Origin: an uncultured Clostridium sp.
GTDB lineage: Bacteria > Bacillota > Clostridia > UBA1212 > UBA1255
Length of the DNA: 5,157 nucleotides
NCBI GenBank assembly: GCA_900555605.1
Contig: USLW01000181.1
Location: forward strand, 1 to 5,157
Reading direction: 5' to 3'
Shown: positions 1 through 4,736 of the stretch, piece by piece
Position numbering within the stretch: position 1 is the stretch's first letter
How the letters are laid out: each line of letters starts with the position of its first letter
Translations under genes and position numbers: made by a program
Notes under the pieces: generated by a model
Told to the model about the DNA's origin: nothing
The model's database searches: none
What the model saw: only the letters and a program-made list of their open reading frames with translations

Positions 1-1
1 A

Positions 2-1807
2 AAGCTTACTGCCGATATCACGGCGCAGGTCCGGGCAGAGGCGGAACGCATTCGCATCGACAACGCATATTTTACCGGAGACGACTGGAAAAAACGCCTT
101 GATTACTTGGATTCTTATATCAACCTGAAAAAGGCGGAGCTGCCGCTGCAGTTTGAAATCAATGTACCGGACGATTTCAGAGCGCTTCATGCGCCGCATA
201 TTGTCTTCCGCGGCGGCCGGTTTGCGGACATGCTGACAAATGTATATTACCATAATGTAGCGGGAATGCTGGATAAAACGGATACGGACGGACGCTGCTA
301 CTGCTCCAGCGGCATCGGCGGATACGGTGGATATTGGGGCTTCGGCACGTACAGCAGCGGTATGCCGGACCATCTGCTGGGGGACCGCAAGGGCTTCGGT
401 ATTGGTTCCTGGAGCCGGGATACCGGCGTGGTAATTGCAGAATTAGCGGAGCTGGGACTGATCGAACGGGCAAACCGTGCCGGAGATTGGAATCTGATGA
501 TCTCCTATATGGCTCAGCCGCCTCATTGGTCGGAGCAGGGAAATTTTCCGGACGGAAGACTCAGCTTCTACCAAGGGAATGAGGAACGCTTTATCGCAGG
601 GCGCAGAGAGACGGGAAACCGCGAGAATGACGGCCAAGGCTTGATCATCCTTGCCCTTTACCATATTTGGATCCATTACGGCAGAAAGACGCACTGGGTC
701 CGGGAGCGATACTGCCAGATCCGGGATAATGTGGATTTCATCAGTATGCAGCTCCATGATGACACGCCTGTGCTGAATCACTTCCGGGATCAGAAACGAG
801 TAAAACGGATTCCCGGCATTTTATATACCGAAAGCGAGTGCAGCGCGTACGGACGCTCAGAGGCGGAGATTTATTCAAATTATATCTGTTACGCGGCGCT
901 GCTGGCTGGCGCGGAATTTGCGGCGCGCGCAGGTGATGACGAACGCGCAGCGCAATACCGGGCGGATGCATCATGTATGCGAACGGCAATGGCAGAGTAT
1001 TTTACCGAAAATGATCCTGTTTACGGCCGTGTATGGAAGCTGACCGGATCTATCTGGCCTGCCCAGAGCGAGACGCTGGCGCCGGCGTTTATCCATCAGG
1101 ACCTTTACGGTATGAACGGCATGGATTTAGAAGGCGATTTCAGGGAAATTTCCCGTAATACGCTGAAAAAGCTGATCGGGCCGGAAAAACGCTACGATTG
1201 GGCAAATGCCATGGGATACGGTCAGGCGTTTATTACGGAAGCGGCGATTTACCTGGACGACAGAGAAACATATACGGGCCTGGTGGAAACTGCGGCAATG
1301 GTCTGTTATAATCCAATCCACAAAGGCTGGGAATGGCATATTCCGGAAGGCGCCATTATTTCGGATGACGGGGAAAAATGGCATAAGCTCGGAGATTTGG
1401 GGAATGCTGTGCAGCAGGCCTCTATTATGAAATGCATTCGTATGCTGGCCGGAATTGACGACACCGTGCCGGAGGTGCTGCAGCTGATTCCGCGGTTGCC
1501 CTTTGGCTGGGACGCGATCTATGTTACCGATTATCCGGTGGCGATTCCGGATGGGGAAATGACAAAAATCGTACGAGTCGATTTTACTTATACGCTTACA
1601 AAGCAGGGGTGCCGGATGGAGCTACATGCGGAAAGCCCGATTCCTCTTGTAAAATGCCGTTTGAGCCATTTGGCACACGCCTCCTATTGTCGGATGAACG
1701 GCTGTGATTGTGCGTATGAGGTTGCATGTGATGCCTCCGGAGCAAGCCATATTTGGATAAAGGATATCAAGGGGCAACAGACGATTGTGATTGAGGCCGG
1801 TATCTGA
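2..1807 (+). CDS. Six-hairpin glycosidase-like protein, 5'-truncated (601 residues seen)
   Basis: The frame is open from the first complete codon at base 2 to the TGA at 1805-1807, so the true start lies off the left edge. The TTG at 107 is only an internal Leu codon with no ribosome binding site. The visible 601 residues are rich in aromatics and acidic residues set in alternating helices, as in (alpha/alpha)6 barrel carbohydrate enzymes. Notable segments are a Gly/Tyr/Trp-rich loop (about residues 106-120, GGYGGYWGFGTYSSG), SWSRDTG (136-142) opening a helix, NREND (206-210), an acidic stretch TESECSAYGRSEAEIYSN (276-293), DWANAMGYGQAF (399-410) and KGWEWHIPEG (441-450). From about residue 519 the sequence turns to beta-strand-like composition, as in the C-terminal beta domain of GH78- or GH95-type enzymes. 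No signal peptide can be judged because the N-terminus is missing. I infer hydrolysis of a plant or host glycan. The family, substrate and catalytic residues are not assigned; Glu residues in the 276-293 and 441-450 segments are only candidates. Confidence 0.6.
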   Translation, partial: KLTADITAQVRAEAERIRIDNAYFTGDDWKKRLDYLDSYINLKKAELPLQFEINVPDDFRALHAPHIVFRGGRFADMLTNVYYHNVAGMLDKTDTDGRCYCSSGIGGYGGYWGFGTYSSGMPDHLLGDRKGFGIGSWSRDTGVVIAELAELGLIERANRAGDWNLMISYMAQPPHWSEQGNFPDGRLSFYQGNEERFIAGRRETGNRENDGQGLIILALYHIWIHYGRKTHWVRERYCQIRDNVDFISMQLHDDTPVLNHFRDQKRVKRIPGILYTESECSAYGRSEAEIYSNYICYAALLAGAEFAARAGDDERAAQYRADASCMRTAMAEYFTENDPVYGRVWKLTGSIWPAQSETLAPAFIHQDLYGMNGMDLEGDFREISRNTLKKLIGPEKRYDWANAMGYGQAFITEAAIYLDDRETYTGLVETAAMVCYNPIHKGWEWHIPEGAIISDDGEKWHKLGDLGNAVQQASIMKCIRMLAGIDDTVPEVLQLIPRLPFGWDAIYVTDYPVAIPDGEMTKIVRVDFTYTLTKQGCRMELHAESPIPLVKCRLSHLAHASYCRMNGCDCAYEVACDASGASHIWIKDIKGQQTIVIEAGI

Positions 1808-1817
1808 TGCCGCATGA

Positions 1818-1949
1818 CGGCATGTCACACCGGCGGCGGACAGAAACCGGGCGGAGGTGCATGAGGTACTGCAGGGCCGGACCGTATATCCGCGGGTGCG
1901 TAGCGGTTTCGGCGAAAGCGAGGCTGTAACGGTAAATACTGCGGTATAA
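1818..1949 (+). other. Possible coding remnant or displaced C-terminal tail
   Basis: Immediately after the glycosidase stop, another frame is open for 43 codons (CGG at 1818 to TAA at 1947-1949). Codons are mostly purine-initial, and the translation reads like real protein, for example GRTVYPRVRSGFGESEAV followed by TVNTAV and the stop. It has no convincing start of its own; the only start-type codons are GTGs with no well-spaced ribosome site. It could be the C-terminal tail of a former gene, or the original C-terminus of the glycosidase separated by a frameshift near 1800. It could also be a chance open frame. I prefer remnant, at low confidence. Confidence 0.22.
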
Positions 1950-1978
1950 AAAGATTTTATATAATGTGCGGTATTTTT
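1934..1978 (+). terminator. Candidate intrinsic terminator after the glycosidase gene
   Basis: AAATACTGC (1934-1942) can pair with GCGGTATTT (1968-1976) over nine positions with one G-U pair. Inside it, TATAAAA (1945-1951) pairs perfectly with TTTTATA (1955-1961) around a three-base loop. Five T residues (1974-1978) end the structure. The position, about 130 bases after the glycosidase stop, suits a terminator. The stem is A/T-rich and shares its last bases with the T-run, so it is a weak candidate. Confidence 0.35.
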
Positions 1979-1980
1979 CT

Positions 1981-2033
1981 GCTGCACGGACCGGGGGCAG
2001 GCTCCGTATGCTGCCGTCCGTTGTCCGTGCAGC
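1981..2033. repeat. Long inverted repeat, 11-bp perfect stem with inner stem
   Basis: GCTGCACGGAC (1981-1991) is perfectly complementary to GTCCGTGCAGC (2023-2033). Within the 31-base interior, GGCAG (1996-2000) can pair with CTGCC (2011-2015) around a ten-base loop. The downstream bases TGTTTAT are only weakly T-rich. This could be a second, stronger transcription stop for the upstream unit, a structured 3' end, or a binding-site palindrome. It sits between the candidate terminator and the marR promoter, so a role in insulating the two units is a reasonable inference. Confidence 0.5.
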
Positions 2034-2055
2034 TGTTTATCATGGGTGGATTCAT

Positions 2056-2105
2056 AAATTTTTCAAATTTACGAAATTGACATTTTCACGCTTATGCGCT
2101 ATTCT
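2056..2105 (+). promoter_or_regulatory. Sigma-A-type promoter for the marR-ABC operon
   Basis: A consensus -35 TTGACA (2077-2082) is followed after exactly 17 bases by TATTCT (2100-2105), a 4/6 match to the -10 consensus. The 20 bases before the -35 are almost all A/T and show AAATT(T/G) at a 9-base period (2056, 2065, 2074), like an UP element. Transcription would begin near 2112, leaving a leader of about 235 nt before the marR ATG. This is the best promoter match I see in the gap. Confidence 0.55.
2063..2080. promoter_or_regulatory. Candidate MarR operator dyad over the -35
   Basis: The 18-base sequence TCAAATTTACGAAATTGA has dyad symmetry at 6 of 9 paired positions (TCAAnTTnnnnAAnTTGA) and overlaps the first four bases of the TTGACA box. 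Size and A/T-rich half-sites fit operators of many MarR proteins, which usually repress their own operon. The same left half-site, CAAATTT, recurs in a second dyad next to the marR ribosome site. That this protein binds here is inference. Confidence 0.35.
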
Positions 2106-2134
2106 TTCCCCTATATCGTTAATTGGTTTATAAT
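2106..2134 (+). promoter_or_regulatory. Possible second promoter with perfect -10 TATAAT
   Basis: TATAAT at 2129-2134 is a perfect -10 hexamer. The matching -35 region is poor (TTCCCC at 2106-2111 with a 17-base spacer). The -10 is overlapped by the imperfect 14-base palindrome TAATCAGCTGGTTA (2131-2144, 12 of 14 positions symmetric), and GTTAAT occurs on both sides (2118-2123 and 2141-2146). It may be a secondary start or an operator region rather than an independent promoter. Confidence 0.28.
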
Positions 2135-2230
2135 CAGCTGGTTAATGATGTGAGACAAGCGATCTGCAGCGATTGCAATTGCAGGCTCCTGCAGAAGCGT
2201 ACTGCATGCGCGTATGTATGAAAAGGGACG

Positions 2231-2290
2231 GTGAATAGGGTGAAAAATAAAAGTTTTCACGCGGAAATTTGTTCTTTCCGGTTCAGATAA
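2231..2290 (+). CDS. Possible 19-codon leader ORF
   Basis: A GTG at 2231 opens a 19-codon frame (VNRVKNKSFHAEICSFRFR) ending in TAA at 2288-2290; an internal GTG at 2240 would give 16 residues. AAAGGGA (2222-2228) could act as a ribosome site, but it is too close to the first GTG and rather far from the second. The frame runs through the leader hairpins, and its stop falls in the loop of the second, an arrangement that suits a leader peptide. The composition resembles no known family. It may be chance. Confidence 0.18.
   Translation: MNRVKNKSFHAEICSFRFR
2240..2260 (+). repeat. Leader hairpin 1 (7-bp perfect stem)
   Basis: GTGAAAA (2240-2246) pairs perfectly with TTTTCAC (2254-2260) around the seven-base loop ATAAAAG. 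The 9-mer TTTTCACGC at 2254-2262 also occurs at 2083-2091 inside the promoter spacer, so this may be a protein site rather than only an RNA hairpin. Confidence 0.45.
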
Positions 2291-2313
2291 CCGGAATTTC
2301 GGCAAATCCGAAA
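2276..2313 (+). repeat. Two tandem leader hairpins just before marR
   Basis: TTCCGGTT (2276-2283) pairs perfectly with AACCGGAA (2289-2296) around a five-base loop. The very next base starts a second hairpin, TTTCGG (2297-2302) with CCGAAA (2308-2313), also with a five-base loop. Neither is followed by a T-run, so they are not intrinsic terminators. Their place directly upstream of the marR ribosome site suggests control of translation or mRNA stability. Confidence 0.5.
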
Positions 2314-2318
2314 CCAAC

Positions 2319-2333
2319 CAAATTTCAAAATTG
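2319..2333. promoter_or_regulatory. Second CAAATTT dyad, next to the marR ribosome site
   Basis: CAAATTTCAAAATTG has symmetric arms around the central C, with six of seven pairs matching. It repeats the CAAATTT/AAATTG half-sites of the dyad over the -35, with one base fewer between them. It lies immediately before the marR Shine-Dalgarno. It could be an auxiliary operator. Confidence 0.3.
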
Positions 2334-2334
2334 C

Positions 2335-2341
2335 GAAAGGA
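2335..2341 (+). promoter_or_regulatory. marR ribosome binding site
   Basis: GAAAGGA lies six bases upstream of ATG 2347 (counting from the last G of AAAGG) and decides that start over the in-frame TTG at 2269 and the ATG at 2353. The same bases can pair with GTTCTTTC at 2271-2278 (eight consecutive pairs, two of them G-U), so the site may be maskable. Confidence 0.6.
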
Positions 2342-2346
2342 TTGGA

Positions 2347-2874
2347 ATGAAAATGAAGGATATCAGCAATATTCCCGGCGTAAAATTGTCGTGGCTGATT
2401 CGTGACTTGGAACATCTGCATATGCTGGTGGCCTCGGATATCCTGGCGGAATACGATCTGCACAGTGCACAGCCTCGTATTTTAGGGACCATCGCACGGA
2501 TGAACCGCACAAAAGACAACGGCGCAAGGGGGGCGACCCAGAAGGAAATCGCAGATGCCCTGCAGACCTCTCCGGCTGCCCTTGCCATGTCGATGAAACG
2601 GCTTCAAAAGGCAGGGCTGATTGAAAAAAGGGAGGATGAAACGGATCTGCGCGTGAATCAGATTCATCTGACGGAAAAGGGCAAACAGATCCATAATGAA
2701 AGTCTAAGTAAAATTGTGGAGATTGATCAGCATATGCTGGAGGGATTTTCTGCGGAGGAAACGGCACAGCTGTTTCATTATTTAAATCGTCTTTATGATA
2801 ATTTGAAGAAACAGCAGACCAAGCGGCAGCAGCGTCCGAAAATACCGGCTCCGCCGGAGCAGACGCTGCCGTAA
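2347..2874 (+). CDS. MarR-family winged-helix transcriptional regulator
   Basis: This 175-residue protein has the size and layout of MarR regulators, which bind palindromic operators as dimers and often release DNA on binding small aromatic or lipophilic compounds. N-terminal helices (about 12-53) should join the C-terminal helices (about 112-158) in the dimer interface. The winged helix-turn-helix covers about 64-112: QKEIADALQ, then the recognition helix SPAALAMSMKRLQKAG (75-90), then the wing KREDETDLRVNQIHLTEKG (94-112), which contains the family's D-x-R and LTEKG features. The tail from 154 is basic and Pro-rich (KKQQTKRQQRP) and may be disordered. I chose ATG 2347 for its well-spaced AAAGG; an upstream TTG at 2269 would add 26 residues with no family match. 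The ABC exporter genes follow after 74 bases, so its likely role is local repression of the exporter operon and of itself. The ligand is unknown. Confidence 0.9.
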   Translation: MKMKDISNIPGVKLSWLIRDLEHLHMLVASDILAEYDLHSAQPRILGTIARMNRTKDNGARGATQKEIADALQTSPAALAMSMKRLQKAGLIEKREDETDLRVNQIHLTEKGKQIHNESLSKIVEIDQHMLEGFSAEETAQLFHYLNRLYDNLKKQQTKRQQRPKIPAPPEQTLP

Positions 2875-2888
2875 ATGCAGTTCGCGTA

Positions 2889-2911
2889 TGCCGCGGATAG
2901 AATCTGCGGCA
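2889..2911. repeat. 10-bp inverted repeat between marR and the first ABC gene
   Basis: TGCCGCGGAT (2889-2898) pairs with ATCTGCGGCA (2902-2911) over ten positions, with one G-U pair and a three-base loop. No T-run follows, so it should not stop transcription fully. It begins 15 bases after the marR stop and ends shortly before the ABC ribosome site. It may be an mRNA-stabilising or processing stem that sets different expression for regulator and transporter, or a palindromic protein site. Confidence 0.5.
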
Positions 2912-2925
2912 GGAAAATCTCTCAG

Positions 2926-2933
2926 AAAGGAAG
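2926..2933 (+). promoter_or_regulatory. Probable ribosome binding site of the first ABC gene, unusually far from ATG
   Basis: AAAGGAAG is the only good Shine-Dalgarno upstream of the first ABC gene, but its AAAGGA core ends 17 bases before ATG 2949, well beyond the usual 5-10. No in-frame ATG, GTG or TTG lies between them. The protein beginning at 2949 matches the typical N-terminus of such exporters, so I keep that start. A closer but weak alternative is AAAG at 2937-2940. Confidence 0.45.
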
Positions 2934-2948
2934 TGCAAAGATACATAT

Positions 2949-4736
2949 ATGGTAAAACGTTTGCTTGCATATTTCAGAAACTATAAAGTATACGCGATTC
3001 TCTGTCCTGTCATGATGCTTCTGGAGGTAGTCTGCGACGTGTTCATGCCGCTGATGATGGCGAAAATTGTCAACCGCATCAATGCGGGCAGCGCATTGGG
3101 GCTGGGCGGTGCAGACGTAGAATATATTTTAAAGATCGGCGGATTGATGGTGCTTTTGGCATTGTTCGCTTTATTCTGCGGCGCATACAGCAACCGGCTG
3201 GCTGCTGTGGCGTCCATGGGTGCGGGCGCTGAAATGAGAGAAGCGCTTTTTACGAAAATACAGACCTTTTCTTTTTCTGATCTGGATCGGTTCAGCGTCC
3301 CCTCGCTGATTACGCGTCTGACTACAGATGTGAACAATCTGCAGCAGACAGGCATGATGGTGCTGCGGATGCTGATCCGTGCCCCGTTTATGTTTTTCAT
3401 GGCGCTGATCATCGCTGTTTCTATTAATGCGGAGCTGGCCGCCGTATTTCTGGTGGCGATTCCGGGGCTGGGCACGGCGATTTTTCTCATTATGAAAAAA
3501 GCGCATCCGCGCTTTGTGCTGCTGCAGAACAAAATCGATGACCTGAACGCTTCTGTTCAGGAAAACCTGATCAATATGCGGGTAGTAAAATCCTTCGTCC
3601 GCTCCGGATATGAAAAAGAGAAATTTAAAAAGGCCAATGATGATATGACGCGGACCGCGATTCATGCCGTCAAGCTTGTCATTACCAACATGCCACTTAT
3701 GCAGTTGATTGTATACAGCTGCATCATCGCAATTCTTTGGCTGGGGGGAAGCATGGTAGTGGATACAAGCGCAGGCGAGCTGGTTACGGGAACCAGTGTC
3801 AGCGGTCTGCATACGGGCGATCTGCTGAGCCTGATTTCTTACGTCTCGCAGATCCTGATGTCATTGATGATGCTGTCTATGCTGTTTTTGCAGTTTGTGC
3901 GGGCGAGAGCTTCCGCAGAACGCGTGTTTGAGGTGCTGGATACGGACCCGAAGCTGACGGATCCGGAAAATCCGGTTACGGAAGTGCCGGACGGCTCCAT
4001 TACCTTTCGGAATGTAAGCTTTCGCTATGCTACCGGCTCCGGGGAGGACACCCTCAGCGGAATTCATTTGGATATTCGCTCCGGGGAAACAATTGGCATC
4101 ATCGGTGCCACCGGCGCGGCGAAGACGACCCTGGTTCAGCTGATTCCGCGGCTGTATGATGTAACGGACGGCACGCTGCTGGTGGGCGGCCGCAATGTGA
4201 AGGAATACAGCTTGGAGACGCTGCGGGATGCCGTTGCAATGGTTCTGCAGAAGAATACCCTGTTCTCCGGCACGATCCGGGAGAATATGAAATGGGGAAA
4301 TCCGGATGCCACAGATGCGGAAATCATGGAGGCGTGCCGTCATGCACAGGCCTGGGATTTTGTCAGTAAAATGCCTGCCGGCTTGGATACGGACCTAAGC
4401 CGGGGCGCCGCCAATCTTTCAGGCGGCCAGAAGCAGCGGCTGTGTATTGCCCGCGCACTTCTGAAGCATCCGAAGATTATTATATTAGACGATTCCACCA
4501 GTGCGGTGGATATGGCTAACGACAGTAAAATACAGGAGGCCTTTACGACGGAATTGAAAGGAATCACGACAATTGTCATTGCCCAGCGGATTCGCTCTAT
4601 CGCCCACGCGGACCGGATTATCGTGCTGGACGACGGAAAGATTTCCGCAATCGGAAATCATGAGACGCTGCTTGCGGAAAATGAAATCTATCGGGATGTG
4701 TATACATCGCAGCAGGAAGGGGTGATCTCAGAATGA
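2949..4736 (+). CDS. ABC exporter half-transporter, degenerate-site subunit of a heterodimer
   Basis: This 595-residue protein is a complete type IV exporter half: six membrane segments (about 15-37, 58-80, 141-160, 162-183, 248-270, 291-316), then an ATPase domain. Motifs seen are the A-loop Tyr360, Walker A GATGAAKT (386-393), Q-loop Gln434, signature LSGGQ (490-494), Walker B IIILDD (510-515), D-loop SAVD (518-521) and, at the switch, Gln546 in IAQR. Asp515 replaces the catalytic Glu and Gln546 replaces the His. In TM287/288- and BmrCD-type exporters these changes mark the subunit supplying the non-hydrolysing site, while its intact LSGGQ completes the partner's active site. Walker A also has Ala391 where Gly normally precedes Lys392, which is unusual. 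The next gene overlaps it by four bases and encodes the likely partner. The pair probably exports drugs, toxic metabolites, lipids or peptides across the cytoplasmic membrane; the substrate cannot be told from sequence. Length is normal and there is no frameshift. Confidence 0.93.
   Translation: MVKRLLAYFRNYKVYAILCPVMMLLEVVCDVFMPLMMAKIVNRINAGSALGLGGADVEYILKIGGLMVLLALFALFCGAYSNRLAAVASMGAGAEMREALFTKIQTFSFSDLDRFSVPSLITRLTTDVNNLQQTGMMVLRMLIRAPFMFFMALIIAVSINAELAAVFLVAIPGLGTAIFLIMKKAHPRFVLLQNKIDDLNASVQENLINMRVVKSFVRSGYEKEKFKKANDDMTRTAIHAVKLVITNMPLMQLIVYSCIIAILWLGGSMVVDTSAGELVTGTSVSGLHTGDLLSLISYVSQILMSLMMLSMLFLQFVRARASAERVFEVLDTDPKLTDPENPVTEVPDGSITFRNVSFRYATGSGEDTLSGIHLDIRSGETIGIIGATGAAKTTLVQLIPRLYDVTDGTLLVGGRNVKEYSLETLRDAVAMVLQKNTLFSGTIRENMKWGNPDATDAEIMEACRHAQAWDFVSKMPAGLDTDLSRGAANLSGGQKQRLCIARALLKHPKIIILDDSTSAVDMANDSKIQEAFTTELKGITTIVIAQRIRSIAHADRIIVLDDGKISAIGNHETLLAENEIYRDVYTSQQEGVISE
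4714..4727 (+). promoter_or_regulatory. Strong extended Shine-Dalgarno of the second ABC gene
   Basis: AGGAAGGGGTGATC, within the end of the first ABC gene, nearly matches the full complement of the 16S rRNA 3' end (AAGGAGGTGATC) with one base missing. GGTGATC is an unbroken match. It lies at normal distance from ATG 4733 and suggests that the second subunit is initiated efficiently as well as by translational coupling. Confidence 0.65.

Larger units (their letters stand above)
1808..2346. other. 539-base intergenic region with terminator-like, promoter and leader elements
   Basis: No gene of ordinary size is supported here on either strand. The left part (1808-1950) stays GC-rich and coding-like, with a possible remnant frame. 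The middle (1934-2033) contains two consecutive inverted repeats. At 2050-2080 the composition turns sharply A/T-rich and leads into a TTGACA promoter. The remainder (about 2112-2346) would be the untranslated leader of the marR transcript and carries several perfect hairpins and dyads, listed separately. A small stem also follows the glycosidase stop directly (1807-1812 pairing with 1818-1823) but has no T-run. Five TGCA tetramers cluster at 2165-2206, including the perfect palindrome TGCAATTGCA at 2174-2183. Confidence 0.7.

Noticed and set aside
107..109. TTG at 107 as start of the glycosidase gene
   Set aside because: The frame is open without a stop to the left edge, the upstream residues look like protein, and there is no ribosome site before 107.
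1861..1929. 22-codon ATG ORF preceded by GGAGG
   Set aside because: GGAGG ends only three bases before the ATG, the peptide has low plausibility, and the overlapping frame ending at 1949 reads better as protein.
1960..1965. TATAAT as a promoter -10
   Set aside because: No acceptable -35 lies 16-18 bases upstream, and the motif falls in the A/T-rich interior of the terminator-like hairpin.
1622..1987. 121-residue minus-strand open frame over the end of the glycosidase gene
   Set aside because: Most of it is the antisense shadow of the glycosidase frame; no ribosome site and no recognisable domain.
2111..2317. Minus-strand 68-residue open frame in the marR leader
   Set aside because: No ribosome site or family features, and it runs through the leader hairpins and promoter; probably chance.
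2269..2346. Longer MarR protein starting at TTG 2269
   Set aside because: No Shine-Dalgarno at proper distance, the extra 26 residues overlap the leader hairpins and do not resemble a MarR N-terminus; ATG 2347 has a well-spaced AAAGG.
2845..2860. CCGGC/GCCGG and GCTCCG/CGGAGC inverted repeats at the end of marR
   Set aside because: Very short loops, within a Pro/Ala-coding segment, and no T-run; explained by codon composition.
2363..2938. Minus-strand 191-residue open frame opposite marR
   Set aside because: The opposite strand encodes a clear MarR protein; the composition here is that of an antisense shadow.
2875..2948. Intrinsic terminator or separate promoter between marR and the first ABC gene
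   Set aside because: The stem at 2889-2911 lacks a T-run, and no -35/-10 pair is visible; readthrough from marR is the simpler reading.
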